Counted from the stretch's first letter, positions 1 through 8,428 are shown. The stretch: DNA of 11,043 nt from Flavobacteriia bacterium (GCA_011330545.1 DRQI01000483.1:1-11043), one strand, 5' to 3'. Notes: generated by a model not told the origin, from the sequence alone. Numbers and translations: made by a program.

Positions 1-1
1 A

Positions 2-352
2 AAACCCATTGATGCCATTGATATTGATAAATGGTGTTATGAAAATTCAATAGAAAATTGTGAGCGAAATCATTGCAAACATATTAATGTATATGAAGGA
101 GATGCTTCGCTTTTGATTAATAAACAGTACGATATCATTATAGCTAATATTAACAGAAATATCCTGTTAAATGATATAAAAACCTATGTAAATTGCCTAT
201 CTCAAAAAGGTACATTATTGCTTAGTGGATTTTACCAAGACGATATTCCGATAATAGATACCGAAGCTTCAAAATACGGTTTAAGGTTAAGCGAAATTAT
301 TGAACGTAATAATTGGGCAGCATTAAAATACACCTTAATTACTGTTAAATAG
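2..352 (+). CDS. prmA: Ribosomal protein L11 methyltransferase, C-terminal part
   Basis: This is the 3' end of prmA, whose product trimethylates ribosomal protein L11 using S-adenosylmethionine in the cytoplasm. The reading frame is open from the window edge and gives 116 residues before TAG, so roughly the first 60% of the usual protein of about 280-300 residues is missing. The visible part starts inside the Rossmann-like SAM domain. The segment AIDIDKWCYENSIEN matches the acidic strand that binds the SAM ribose, followed by an EGDASLL strand. The catalytic-loop equivalent is ANINRNILL, as in PrmA proteins that carry ANI(L) in place of NPPY. The C-terminal strands (GTLLLSGFYQDD...WAALKYTL) are typical of the family. 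The downstream location of clpS also fits. The only incompleteness is the window boundary; I see no frameshift. Confidence 0.88.
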   Translation, partial: KPIDAIDIDKWCYENSIENCERNHCKHINVYEGDASLLINKQYDIIIANINRNILLNDIKTYVNCLSQKGTLLLSGFYQDDIPIIDTEASKYGLRLSEIIERNNWAALKYTLITVK

Positions 353-390
353 AGAGTTATAAATTTTTCTAAAAATTGACTAGTGGTTTT

Positions 391-416
391 CCATGAATTT
401 TAAAATTCACGGTTTT
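391..416 (+). terminator. Probable terminator after prmA
   Basis: A 16-base perfect palindrome (394-409, TGAATTTTAAAATTCA) is flanked by CC/GG pairs across one mismatch and followed by TTTT. It lies 40 bases after the prmA stop. The stem is AT-rich, so it is a modest terminator at best, but it separates prmA from the protease gene. Confidence 0.4.
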
Positions 417-499
417 CGCTATTGACTTGCCATAGTTATGATTTTATTTTTACACTGAAATATTTCGCTAAAAACTTATATTAATTTAAATCATACAAA

Positions 500-1333
500 A
501 TGAAAAAACTTTCAATTTTTACAGTTTTCATGTTGGTCACGACAGTTGCCCTATTTTCTTGCCAAAATGATGAAGTACAATTAGAACCGCAAGCCAATAA
601 TTTAGAAGAATTTCCTAAGATTGCAGCAAAATTAGAATCCATGTATTTTAATACAGATGGATTGGAAAAAATGGAGTTTGAATTGCCTAATGGCACTATG
701 CAGGAAATGTTTTTGGTAGAAGGCGATATTGTGTTCAGTAGAGAACAAATAGAGAATATGAAAATGGGCGGTGATATTACTACAAAGCAATACCGCACCA
801 ATAATTTAGTCAGTGGCGGAACTATTAATATCATGGGATATACCGGTGGTGGTGGTTTCGGACTTTCAAGTAAAGAGCGTACCGGCTTACAATGGGCGGT
901 TAATAATTATAACCGGTTAAACCTTAATATAAATTTCAATTTAACTTTTGGCACCAATTTCGGCCCTCAAGATATGTTGGTATACCATGACCCTAATCAA
1001 TCGGGTTCAGGTGGCTCAGCAGGCTTCCCTAGCAATGGTAACCCCAATAAATTTGTTAGAATTTACGGATTGAGCGGTTTTAGTACCAATGTCAATGAGC
1101 ATGTTATCACTCACGAAATAGGCCATTCAGTAGGTTTTCGCCATACCGATTGGTTTAGCCGTCAAAGTTGTGGCCAAAATGTAAATGAAGGTACCGCCGG
1201 TGTAGGAGCTGTTCATATTCCCGGTACACCAACAGGTTATGACTCTACTTCCATTATGTTAGCTTGTTTTTCAGCCGGTACAGATGGTGAATTTAACAAT
1301 AATGACATCACAGCGTTACGATTTATGTATTAG
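500..1333 (+). CDS. M57-type zinc metalloprotease, lipoprotein
   Basis: This is a 277-residue predicted secreted zinc protease anchored as a lipoprotein. The N-terminus MKKLSIFTVFMLVTTVALFSC is a type II signal peptide with the lipobox cysteine at residue 21. The catalytic motif HEIGHSVGFRHTDW begins at His205. It gives zinc ligands His205, His209 and His215 and catalytic Glu206, the metzincin pattern HExxHxxGxxH. The HEIGH...HTDW form is characteristic of the 'dual-action HEIGH' peptidase family M57 of Bacteroidota. Met253 in the segment SIMLACF is a plausible Met-turn. A propeptide-like region (about 22-95) precedes the Gly-rich start of the catalytic domain. The gene sits alone between prmA and clpS with hairpins on both sides, so it is probably monocistronic. 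The substrate is unknown. The ATG at 500 was chosen because it gives a complete signal peptide. Confidence 0.85.
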   Translation: MKKLSIFTVFMLVTTVALFSCQNDEVQLEPQANNLEEFPKIAAKLESMYFNTDGLEKMEFELPNGTMQEMFLVEGDIVFSREQIENMKMGGDITTKQYRTNNLVSGGTINIMGYTGGGGFGLSSKERTGLQWAVNNYNRLNLNINFNLTFGTNFGPQDMLVYHDPNQSGSGGSAGFPSNGNPNKFVRIYGLSGFSTNVNEHVITHEIGHSVGFRHTDWFSRQSCGQNVNEGTAGVGAVHIPGTPTGYDSTSIMLACFSAGTDGEFNNNDITALRFMY

Positions 1334-1362
1334 CCAAAAATCTTGGATTAGTTGAATTAGTT

Positions 1363-1395
1363 AAGGGGAAGTCTTTAAAAAGGCTTCCCCTTTCT
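1363..1395 (+). terminator. Intrinsic terminator after the metalloprotease gene
   Basis: A 13-bp stem (1363-1375 with 1380-1392, one G-T wobble) closes a 4-base loop (TAAA). It starts 30 bases after the protease stop. The GGGGAAG/CTTCCCC core makes it strong, and a pyrimidine-rich tail follows. It insulates clpS from upstream transcription. Confidence 0.75.
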
Positions 1396-1426
1396 TCTAG
1401 GGCTTCCATATATAAATAAAATTAAT

Positions 1427-1434
1427 TACTTTTG
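1427..1434 (+). promoter_or_regulatory. Candidate -7 promoter box of clpS
   Basis: TACTTTTG fits the Bacteroidota housekeeping -7 consensus TAnnTTTG. It ends only seven bases before the clpS ATG, so the transcript would have almost no 5' leader. No matching TTTG -33 element is seen at the expected distance, so this is tentative. Confidence 0.3.
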
Positions 1435-1441
1435 TTTTGTC

Positions 1442-1717
1442 ATGGGCACAAAGGAAAAAATACAAGAGAAAGTTGTAGTAAAAGAACAAGAAGTATCTCA
1501 ACATGAAATCATTTTATTCAATGATGATATCCATACTTTTGACTTTGTAATCAATTCTTTAATTGATATTTGTGGCCATACTCCGCAACAAGCAGAACAG
1601 TGTACTTATTTAGTTCACTATAAAGGAAAGTGTGCCGTTAAAACCGGTGAATATGACGAATTGAAACCCCCCTGTACGCAACTGCTAAACTTAGGCCTGT
1701 CTGCTGAAATTATCTAG
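1442..1717 (+). CDS. clpS: ATP-dependent Clp protease adaptor ClpS
   Basis: This is a 91-residue cytoplasmic adaptor that delivers N-degron substrates to the Clp AAA+ unfoldase and protease. A charged, flexible N-terminal extension of about 20 residues precedes the core. The core opens with HEIILFNDDIHTF, where Asn27-Asp28-Asp29 correspond to the conserved NDD that binds the substrate alpha-amino group. Phe33 occupies the position of the E. coli Met40 gatekeeper. The segment LVHYKGKCAVKTG contains the conserved His59 (E. coli His66) in the binding pocket. The length is normal for the family. The gene follows a strong terminator and precedes aconitase by 186 bases, so it is probably transcribed alone. 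The start has no Shine-Dalgarno sequence and sits just after a candidate -7 box. Confidence 0.92.
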   Translation: MGTKEKIQEKVVVKEQEVSQHEIILFNDDIHTFDFVINSLIDICGHTPQQAEQCTYLVHYKGKCAVKTGEYDELKPPCTQLLNLGLSAEII

Positions 1718-1863
1718 ATTTTCTCACATTCCATTTTTCGAAAAAAGAAGTATAAAAATTGAGAATATTATAAAATAAATGCTGTTTTATAAAAATTTGA
1801 TATTAATGAATTGATTAAGAACGGTTTTATTGTAGGTTATTCAAAAAAGTTTTCGAAAATAAG

Positions 1864-1871
1864 TATCTTTG
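1864..1871 (+). promoter_or_regulatory. Candidate -7 promoter box of aconitase
   Basis: TATCTTTG matches the Bacteroidota -7 consensus TAnnTTTG and lies 32 bases upstream of the aconitase ATG, a normal distance for a short leader. No convincing TTTG -33 element is present, so it rests on the -7 box and its position. Confidence 0.42.
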
Positions 1872-1903
1872 CGTACATTATAATAATTTAGAAAACAAAT
1901 AGT

Positions 1904-4171
1904 ATGGCTTTTGATATAGAAATGATAAAAGAGGTTTATTCAAGAATGGCAGAACGCGTAAATGCAGCTCGCAATATTGTTGGAAAACCACTCACTTTAG
2001 CAGAAAAAATATTGTATAACCATTTGTGGCAAGGTACTCCGGTAACACCATATACACGAGGTAAAGATTATGTCGATTTTGCACCCGATAGAATAGCCTG
2101 CCAAGATGCAACGGCACAAATGGCATTGCTCCAATTTATGCAAGCAGGCAAAAGTAAAGTTGCCGTACCAACCACCGTACACTGCGACCATCTAATACAA
2201 GCCCGAATAGGAGCCGATAAAGATTTGCAAGAAGCTATTAATAACAGTAGTGAAGTCTTTAATTTTTTAGCATCGGTTTCTAATAAATACGGAATTGGTT
2301 TTTGGAAACCCGGAGCAGGAATCATTCACCAAGTAGTTTTAGAAAATTATGCATTTCCGGGAGGAATGATGATTGGTACCGATTCGCATACGGTCAATGC
2401 CGGAGGATTAGGCATGGTTGCCATTGGTGTCGGTGGTGCAGATGCGGTTGATGTAATGGCCGGAATGCCCTGGGAATTAAAATTCCCGAAACTAATAGGT
2501 ATTAAATTAACAGGAAAATTAAGCGGGTGGACAGCCCCTAAAGACGTAATTTTAAAAGTAGCAGGTATTTTAACAGTCAAAGGAGGTACCGGCTGTATAG
2601 TTGAATATTTTGGCGAAGGTGCCAAAGCAATTTCAGCAACCGGCAAAGGTACTATCTGTAATATGGGAGCCGAAATTGGGGCTACCACTTCAACTTTTGG
2701 ATATGACGACGCTATGGAACGCTATTTGCGTGCCACCAACAGAAGTGATGTGGCCGATGAAGCCAATAAAATTAAAGAATACCTAACCGGTGATGACGAA
2801 GTATATGCGAATCCTGAACAGTATTTTGATCAAGTAATAGAAATTAACCTGTCAGAATTAAAACCTCAATTAAACGGGCCATTTACACCCGATTTAAATA
2901 CGTTCGTAGGAAGAGATATGACTAAAAAAGCCACCGAAAACGGTTGGCCGTTAAAAGTAGAATGGGGCTTGATAGGCTCGTGTACCAATTCGTCGTATGA
3001 AGACCTTTCACGTGCCGCTTCAGTTGCTAAACAGGCAGTAGATAAAAAATTGGTAGCTAAAGCAGAATTCGGAATCAACCCCGGTTCAGAACAAGTACGC
3101 TATACCGCAGAAAGAGACGGTTTGTTACAGATATTTGAAGATTTAGATGCCAAAATATTTACCAATGCCTGCGGGCCTTGTATTGGCCAATGGGCAAGAG
3201 AAGATATGGAAGGGCAGCCCAAAAACACCATCGTGCATTCTTTTAACAGAAACTTCTCAAAACGAGCCGATGGCAATCCGAATACACATGCTTTTGTAGG
3301 TTCGCCTTCAATGGTTGCCGCCGTGGCAATTTCAGGAAAGTTAGATTTTAACCCCATGACCGATAAATTGATAAATGCTGAGGGGCAAGAGGTAATGCTC
3401 GAAGAACCTACGGGTTTTGAGTTGCCGCCTAAAGGTTTTGACGTAAAAGACCCCGGTTTTGTGGCGCCAATAGAAGACGGCTCAACAATTGAAATTACGG
3501 TAAGCCCAGATTCAAAGAGGCTTCAATTATTAACACCTTTTAAACCTATTGGTACCGATCTTAAAGATGTTAGATTATTGATAAAGGCATTTGGCAAATG
3601 TACTACCGACCATATATCAATGGCAGGGCCTTGGTTGCGTTTTAGAGGGCATTTAGACAATATTTCTAACAATATGCTCATTGGTGCCGTCAATGCATTT
3701 AACAAAGAAACCAATAAAGTAAAAAATCAAATCACAGGCGAATACGGCACAGTACCCGATACTGCTCGAGCCTATAAAAAAGCCGGAATACCCACAATGG
3801 TAGTTGGCGACCATAATTATGGCGAAGGTTCTTCACGAGAACATGCTGCCATGGAACCCCGCCATTTGGGCGTAGTGGCAGTATTGGTAAAATCATTTGC
3901 CAGAATACACGAAACAAACCTTAAAAAGCAGGGAATGTTAGGATTGACTTTTGCCAATGAAAGTGATTATGATTTAATTCAAGAAGACGATACTTTTGAT
4001 TTTATCGATTTAAAAGACTTTGCTCCCGGAAAACCCTTAACCATAATAGCAAAACATGCAGATGGTACACGCGATACAATTATAGCAAATCACACCTATA
4101 ATGCCGGGCAAATAGAATGGTTTAAAGAAGGCTCTGCCTTGAATTTAATTAAGAAAGAAAACGCTTCATAA
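1904..4171 (+). CDS. acn: Aconitate hydratase, mitochondrial type
   Basis: This is a 755-residue cytoplasmic TCA-cycle enzyme that isomerises citrate to isocitrate through cis-aconitate with a [4Fe-4S] cluster. The three cluster ligands are visible: Cys360 in GSCTNSS, and Cys423 and Cys426 in [10 protein letters not shown]. Their spacing matches bovine mitochondrial aconitase (358, 421, 424). The active-site motif GTDSHT (Asp160, His162) lies in the N-terminal half. The C-terminal swivel domain carries [17 protein letters not shown] from residue 640, with the catalytic serine and substrate-binding arginine. Its length and motifs place it with the mitochondrial-type enzymes, not the longer AcnA/IRP1 or AcnB types. 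The chain is complete with no broken motif. It appears monocistronic, with a -7-like box upstream and a hairpin downstream shared with the convergent receptor gene. Confidence 0.96.
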   Translation: MAFDIEMIKEVYSRMAERVNAARNIVGKPLTLAEKILYNHLWQGTPVTPYTRGKDYVDFAPDRIACQDATAQMALLQFMQAGKSKVAVPTTVHCDHLIQARIGADKDLQEAINNSSEVFNFLASVSNKYGIGFWKPGAGIIHQVVLENYAFPGGMMIGTDSHTVNAGGLGMVAIGVGGADAVDVMAGMPWELKFPKLIGIKLTGKLSGWTAPKDVILKVAGILTVKGGTGCIVEYFGEGAKAISATGKGTICNMGAEIGATTSTFGYDDAMERYLRATNRSDVADEANKIKEYLTGDDEVYANPEQYFDQVIEINLSELKPQLNGPFTPDLNTFVGRDMTKKATENGWPLKVEWGLIGSCTNSSYEDLSRAASVAKQAVDKKLVAKAEFGINPGSEQVRYTAERDGLLQIFEDLDAKIFTNACGPCIGQWAREDMEGQPKNTIVHSFNRNFSKRADGNPNTHAFVGSPSMVAAVAISGKLDFNPMTDKLINAEGQEVMLEEPTGFELPPKGFDVKDPGFVAPIEDGSTIEITVSPDSKRLQLLTPFKPIGTDLKDVRLLIKAFGKCTTDHISMAGPWLRFRGHLDNISNNMLIGAVNAFNKETNKVKNQITGEYGTVPDTARAYKKAGIPTMVVGDHNYGEGSSREHAAMEPRHLGVVAVLVKSFARIHETNLKKQGMLGLTFANESDYDLIQEDDTFDFIDLKDFAPGKPLTIIAKHADGTRDTIIANHTYNAGQIEWFKEGSALNLIKKENAS

Positions 4172-4205
4172 GAATAATACTATTTTGAAGATTTTTAACA
4201 ACCTG

Positions 4206-4234
4206 GATAAATCCTTCCCATGGAAGGATTTATT
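4206..4234. terminator. Bidirectional terminator between aconitase and the TonB receptor gene
   Basis: A perfect 12-bp stem (4207-4218 with 4222-4233) closes a 3-base loop, with a further G-T pair at the base. It lies 35 bases after the aconitase stop and 16 bases from the 3' end of the receptor gene on the opposite strand. A/T-rich flanks on both sides suit termination of both converging units. Confidence 0.7.
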
Positions 4235-4249
4235 GGTTTAGAACGGAGG

Positions 4250-6772
4250 TTAAAAGAATACCCTAAAAGAAAAATTAGGGGTAATTCCTAATGAAAATTC
4301 ATTTACCTGTTGTACTTCGTTGGTATCATTGTCAATACGATAAAAAGTATTGATGATATTTTTTCGGTTTAACACATTGAGCACCGATAGTCCGGTTTGT
4401 GCCTTTACGTTTTTACCGATGTTGAAATTATAGATAGCAGAAGCATCTACTCTTGTATACGACGCTAAATTACTACTATTGGCAGGTAGGTAGTTGATAG
4501 TATTATTTACAATTTCATTACCTGTAACCGGCTTTGTGGCAGGCTTTCCTGACCGCCAATTAAAACCCGCCGATAGTTTCAACTCTTTAAAATCATAAGC
4601 AGTAGCCAATGAAACGGTATGCCTGATATCTAAATTACTCGGAATTTTACGTTCTTCAAAAGCATCAAAAACATAAGTATTGTCTGCCAACGAATAGCTC
4701 AGCCAGGTATTGAATTTGTTAAAAGTATTTTTGACTAAAAAATCAAAACCTTTGACATGATAATTTCCTCGGGCTTCGGTAAATTCATATTGATTTTGAA
4801 AACCTTGGCTTTGCGCCGTAATGCCATCTACTTTTTTATAGTAAAATTCAGTATTTACCAGCAATCCTTTATGGTTATAATTAGCGCCAATAGAAATTTG
4901 TTTACTTTGAAGAATCGGAATATCTGTATTATTGGCAAGTGTCCATTTTCTATTTTCAAGGCCTAAAAAACCATTTCCGAAATCGGTTTGAAAGGTGGTA
5001 ATTTGATTTTTAAACTCCCCCAATATTTCTAATGAAATGGTACTTGTCAATCGATGATTTAGGCTAAAACGGGGTTCAACGATAAATTTTTTAAAGGTAT
5101 TTATATAATTGAGGCGAGCCCCGATTTTAATATGGGTATTAAAATCTTCTGTGCTATAAGCAATTTCTGATGACAACCCGTGTACTTGAACCGTTTCTTT
5201 TATCGAGCTGTCTACAACAGGAAAGTTAATTTTTTCAGTATTTGTTATTTCGGTTTCTACAAAATGGTAGCCATTTTGAAGTGTTACATAGTCGTTAAGC
5301 GCATATTTTGAATTTAGGTGTAATCCTATTTCTACAATTTCATTATTTTGAGCAACGATTTGCTCATTGACAATATCAACATTTGTGGCATCCAATTTGT
5401 AGTTTGTGCCATATAGCTGCAATGATGTTTTAAAACGGGTATTCCATTTTCTGTCATAATGAAGCCCTCCGGCGATATTACGTTGGTCTAAGCTACTTTG
5501 GCGTGAACTCTGTTGTCCGCCCCCAAAAGCATTTTCGGTAAAAGTAAGGTTATTTTTAAGGTTTAAAAAGTTAAGCCTTAATTGGTCTTTATCTGATAAA
5601 TTGTATAACCAACGTAAACTTACGTCGTAAAAATCGAACTTTTTATCGGTACTATTCGTAATATTTGTAGTGGTAACCACATCGGTATTTTGAAATGCCC
5701 TGTCAAAATATTGACTATAGGTAGGAGTATTTATAAGTTCGCTAAAAGATTTTCTAGAGGCTAGCTGTACCGAAGAGTTTTTATTGATAGGAAGGTCAAC
5801 AAAAGCATCGGCATTGATAAAATTTAATCCTACTTCGGCAGAAGGTTTCTTACTTACAGTATAATCTGTTTTCATATCTATGGTTCCTGAAATACCATCG
5901 GTATAGGATGCAGGCGTACCATTTTTAATGAGCGTTACCCGTTTGGTAATACGTGGGTTCAGTGCAGAGATGAGCCCGAAAAAGTGCCCCGCCTGATACA
6001 TTTTTATACCATCCCAAAGAATGAGGTTTTGATCATGCGTGCCGCCTCTTACATTAATATTTGAAACGGTTTCGTCAATACTCTGAAATCCCGATAAGGC
6101 TTGTATGGTTTGTAAGACATCAGTTTCTATAAGGCCGGGTACTGTACCGAAATTTTTATAATTGATAGAAATACTGCCATCGATAATTTTATTGATACCA
6201 TTGGTCAAGTAACTGCTTAAGATAATTTCGGTTAAGTCTTCGGTTTTTGATGTAAGATAAATGGTTTCACACTGTTTTGTATCGTATTTTTTAGCATAAT
6301 CGGTAAGGGTTTCATATGCCAAATGCCTAAAAGTGACAATGTCGTTTTCACTAATTCTAGTTAGCTTAAAATACCCTTGTTTGTCGCTAACCACCGAGGA
6401 ACTTGCTGTTTGTACTACAACACCTTCTATGGTGTTATTGGTGTAAATATCAATTATATAACCACAAATTGAAAAGGTATTCTTTTTTTGGGTGATGGTT
6501 ATAAAGTTTTTACCTAGAATGGTAAATTGTAACGGCGTATTGGTTTGAAGATAATCAATAGATGCTTTTAAGTCAAGGCTCTTATCGGGAGGCGTTAGTA
6601 AAATGCCATATACATCACTGTCTATATAAGAAAAATTACACTCAAATCGTGAGTGTAATTCTTCTAAAATTTCAATAAGTGGTTGCTTTCTTTCCTTCGT
6701 CTGAGACTGTAGTGCAGTTAGGCAAAAGAAAGATAAAAGGATGAAACTAAATAATAACTTTTTTTTTATCAC
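4250..6772 (-). CDS. TonB-dependent receptor with STN signalling domain (FecA-like)
   Basis: This 840-residue outer-membrane receptor is inferred to sense or import a ligand and to signal through the FecR-like partner. A signal peptide (about 1-24, ending LQSQ) is followed by an STN domain (about 29-93), the periplasmic signalling module of FecA-type receptors. A carboxypeptidase-regulatory-like beta domain follows (about 100-175), with GYIIDIYTNNTIEGVVV and DKQGYFKL. The plug (about 205-300) includes NVRGGTHDQNLILWDG. The rest is beta-barrel ending in an aromatic residue (FRVFF). Translation begins at GTG 6772, overlapping the fecR-like stop by four bases. AAGGAG directly abuts this GTG and no in-frame ATG lies nearby, suggesting translational coupling. 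No susD-like gene follows within the window, so a glycan SusCD pair is not supported. The ligand is unknown. Confidence 0.9.
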   Translation of the reverse strand: MIKKKLLFSFILLSFFCLTALQSQTKERKQPLIEILEELHSRFECNFSYIDSDVYGILLTPPDKSLDLKASIDYLQTNTPLQFTILGKNFITITQKKNTFSICGYIIDIYTNNTIEGVVVQTASSSVVSDKQGYFKLTRISENDIVTFRHLAYETLTDYAKKYDTKQCETIYLTSKTEDLTEIILSSYLTNGINKIIDGSISINYKNFGTVPGLIETDVLQTIQALSGFQSIDETVSNINVRGGTHDQNLILWDGIKMYQAGHFFGLISALNPRITKRVTLIKNGTPASYTDGISGTIDMKTDYTVSKKPSAEVGLNFINADAFVDLPINKNSSVQLASRKSFSELINTPTYSQYFDRAFQNTDVVTTTNITNSTDKKFDFYDVSLRWLYNLSDKDQLRLNFLNLKNNLTFTENAFGGGQQSSRQSSLDQRNIAGGLHYDRKWNTRFKTSLQLYGTNYKLDATNVDIVNEQIVAQNNEIVEIGLHLNSKYALNDYVTLQNGYHFVETEITNTEKINFPVVDSSIKETVQVHGLSSEIAYSTEDFNTHIKIGARLNYINTFKKFIVEPRFSLNHRLTSTISLEILGEFKNQITTFQTDFGNGFLGLENRKWTLANNTDIPILQSKQISIGANYNHKGLLVNTEFYYKKVDGITAQSQGFQNQYEFTEARGNYHVKGFDFLVKNTFNKFNTWLSYSLADNTYVFDAFEERKIPSNLDIRHTVSLATAYDFKELKLSAGFNWRSGKPATKPVTGNEIVNNTINYLPANSSNLASYTRVDASAIYNFNIGKNVKAQTGLSVLNVLNRKNIINTFYRIDNDTNEVQQVNEFSLGITPNFSFRVFF

Positions 6773-7677
6773 TCCTTAGTGAGTACTATTACGTTGGTAT
6801 TATTTTTTGTATAATACTTTAATTGTAATGGCAAAGTTATTGATTTTAATGCTAATTCTTTATCTTTATTTGTAAAACTACCTGTAAATAATTGAGTAGT
6901 ATCTATATTTTTAACTTCAATTTTTGTGTTGTATTGCCTTTCAAACTCATGAATGACTTGTGCATACGGTACACTTTTAAAGCTGCTTATATTCTTTTTG
7001 GCCCATGACGGAACCGTATCTTTGGTTTGTTCTTCAAATAACTGCCCATCAATTAGTTTTACGGTTTTACCGGCCGGTAGTTTGATTTCTTTTCCTTTAA
7101 AGGAAACACTTACAAGGCCTTCATAACAAGTTACTTCAAAATAGTTAACCCGTTGTTTTACGTTAAACTGTGTGCCTAAAACACTTACTTTTCCTGACCA
7201 AGTTACCACATCAAACTGTGAGCCTTTTTCAACTTTAAAATAAGCCTCGCCAACCAAGTTTACTTCTCGATTATTTTTCCAATTGCGTTTGTGATACTTT
7301 ATGGAAGAGGCTGCATTTAATTTAACCGTTGAATTATCAGGTAGTGCCACTTCGGTAGAATTACTCGCTAGTGTCTTCACCGTAGCCGTATCTCCGTAAA
7401 GGGGCGAATAATACACCGCCAATCCTATGATAAAAATAGCTGCAATTTGTAATAACGGCCGTATCCATTGAATAGGTTTCTTCGTTTCTTTACGGTTTTT
7501 TAGTATTGAATTTAGCTTTTCATATTCTAAATCAACATTATAAGATGTATCCTTAAAAAGCTTCGCTGTTTCAGATAGCTTTGTATAAGAAGCATATTCA
7601 GGTAGTTCTTTAAACGCCTTTAATTCATCGTCGTTTAACTCTCCATCTAACCATTTATGTATTAAAAGTTCTTTCAT
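6769..7677 (-). CDS. FecR-family anti-sigma factor
   Basis: This is a 302-residue single-pass inner-membrane regulator that links the receptor to the sigma factor. The N-terminal cytoplasmic part (1-70, starting with HKWLDGELNDDELKAFKEL) is the sigma-binding region. A transmembrane helix follows at about 74-93 (PLLQIAAIFIIGLAVYY). The periplasmic FecR domain (about 100-195) has the usual LPDNSTVKLNAASSIKY and EAYFKVEKG segments. A C-terminal DUF4974-type domain (about 232-300, FKSVPYAQVIHEFERQYN) is expected to contact the STN domain of the receptor. The length is typical of Bacteroidota FecR proteins. It overlaps the receptor gene by four bases. The 144-base gap from the sigma gene holds two copies of the GTAGG-N16-TTGTT motif, so fecR and the receptor probably have their own inducible promoters. 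Confidence 0.93.
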   Translation of the reverse strand: MKELLIHKWLDGELNDDELKAFKELPEYASYTKLSETAKLFKDTSYNVDLEYEKLNSILKNRKETKKPIQWIRPLLQIAAIFIIGLAVYYSPLYGDTATVKTLASNSTEVALPDNSTVKLNAASSIKYHKRNWKNNREVNLVGEAYFKVEKGSQFDVVTWSGKVSVLGTQFNVKQRVNYFEVTCYEGLVSVSFKGKEIKLPAGKTVKLIDGQLFEEQTKDTVPSWAKKNISSFKSVPYAQVIHEFERQYNTKIEVKNIDTTQLFTGSFTNKDKELALKSITLPLQLKYYTKNNTNVIVLTKE

Positions 7678-7706
7678 ATATTTCTGTTTAGCATAACAAT
7701 TTTATT

Positions 7707-7737
7707 ATATAACAACTAAGATAAGTTTTTTCCTACC
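7707..7737 (-). promoter_or_regulatory. Candidate ECF promoter, copy F, proximal to fecR
   Basis: On the - strand this reads GGTAGG at 7737-7732, then TTGTT at 7715-7711, with 21 bases between the starts of GTAGG and TTGTT, followed by ATATAAT. It lies about 30 bases upstream of the fecR-like ATG. It is the most diverged copy in the spacer, but both half-sites are exact. Confidence 0.6.
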
Positions 7738-7776
7738 CTTGGTTAAAATAATATTTTTTCTTTTTCTAATTCAAAT

Positions 7777-7807
7777 ATAAAACAATTAACTATTAAAAGT
7801 TCCTACC
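7777..7807 (-). promoter_or_regulatory. Candidate ECF promoter, copy E, distal to fecR
   Basis: On the - strand this reads GGTAGG at 7807-7802 and TTGTT at 7785-7781, with the same 21-base register. GTAGGAACTTTTAATAGTTA is shared exactly with copy B at 9122-9141. It sits just after the sigma gene stop and 70 bases upstream of copy F, giving fecR tandem sites. Confidence 0.65.
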
Positions 7808-7821
7808 CTTGGCTATAAATT

Positions 7822-8337
7822 TTAAATACCATCTATTTCTTTTCTCAATTTTTCTAGGGCTCCATAAATTCTTTTCTCAACCCCTTTTCTTGAAATTCCC
7901 AGCATTTCGGCAATTTCTTTATGTTTTTTGCCTTCTACTCTATTTAATAGAAATGCTACGCGTTGTGCTTCGGTGAGTTTGGCCAAGGCACGTTCGTACT
8001 TTTGCATATATTCAGACTCTTCTAATAAGAATTCAGGGCTTTCATTGGTATAATCTTTTGGTTTGGCCTGTTGATGTTTTAAAACAACTTTTTGATGTTT
8101 ATATTCATTTAACATCATATTATTAGCTGTGGTAAATAAAAAAGATTTGGCTTTTTCAGGGCTTATTTTTTTACAATTATCCCAAAGTTTAATAAATGCT
8201 TCTTGAACTTTATCTCTGGGGTCTAACCCGTCACCGTATTTAAAACGCAAAAAATTATAGACATCATTAGAGAGGGTATTGAATATTTTAGAAAAAATAT
8301 GCTCATCACAAATGTGTGTATTTAAGGGTTTTAGCAT
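7822..8337 (-). CDS. ECF RNA polymerase sigma factor (FecI-like)
   Basis: This 171-residue sigma factor has only regions 2 and 4, as expected for extracytoplasmic-function (group 4) sigma factors. Sigma region 2 spans about 13-85, with DKVQEAFIKLWDN and the -10-recognising helix SFLFTTANNMMLNEYKHQK. A linker follows. Sigma region 4 spans about 112-165 (LTEAQRVAFLLNRVEGKKHKEIAEMLGISRKGVEKRIYGALEKLRKEI), with the helix-turn-helix that reads the -35 element. Its next gene encodes the FecR-type regulator expected to control it. The ATG at 8337 gives a normal N-terminus. No GTAGG-N16-TTGTT motif points toward this gene on its own strand. It may therefore be expressed from a housekeeping promoter while its targets are induced, as in FecI-type systems where the sigma gene is not self-activated. 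Confidence 0.93.
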   Translation of the reverse strand: MLKPLNTHICDEHIFSKIFNTLSNDVYNFLRFKYGDGLDPRDKVQEAFIKLWDNCKKISPEKAKSFLFTTANNMMLNEYKHQKVVLKHQQAKPKDYTNESPEFLLEESEYMQKYERALAKLTEAQRVAFLLNRVEGKKHKEIAEMLGISRKGVEKRIYGALEKLRKEIDGI

Positions 8338-8364
8338 TTTTAATTAAATTTTTTCTACGATGAA

Positions 8365-8395
8365 GGTAGGGTTTATTTTAGGTTAATTGTTTAAT
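8365..8395 (+). promoter_or_regulatory. Candidate ECF promoter, copy A, facing the first DUF2911 gene
   Basis: GGTAGG at 8365-8370 and TTGTT at 8387-8391 hold the 21-base register shared by all six copies. It is transcribed away from the sigma gene, whose ATG lies 28 bases to the left. The distance to the DUF2911 ATG implies a leader of about 120 bases. Confidence 0.58.
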
Positions 8396-8420
8396 GCATA
8401 ATCAGTCTTATGTTGCTTGA

Positions 8421-8428
8421 CAAAAGTA
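8421..8428 (-). promoter_or_regulatory. Candidate housekeeping -7 box of the sigma gene
   Basis: On the - strand this reads TACTTTTG, matching TAnnTTTG, 83 bases upstream of the sigma gene ATG. No clear -33 TTTG is present. If real, the sigma transcript runs across copy A on the opposite strand, so the two divergent promoters overlap. Confidence 0.28.

Noticed and set aside
1734..1792. The TTTTTCGAAAAA palindrome and the 8-bp all-A/T inverted repeat TTATAAAA/TTTTATAA in the clpS-aconitase gap.
   Set aside because: The first has no loop and the second has no G-C pairs, so neither is a convincing terminator or operator.
1831..1857. A GTAGG in the aconitase upstream region that might be another ECF site.
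   Set aside because: The sequence 21 bases downstream is TTTCG, not TTGTT, and a housekeeping -7 box explains the promoter better.
2068..3917. Several open frames of 60-113 codons on the opposite strand of aconitase.
   Set aside because: They are antisense shadows of a highly conserved gene, with no domain, start context or independent promoter.
4250..6772. Interpretation of the receptor as a SusC-type glycan importer.
   Set aside because: The N-terminal STN domain and the FecR/sigma partners fit signalling receptors, and no susD-like or glycan-degrading gene is adjacent in the window.
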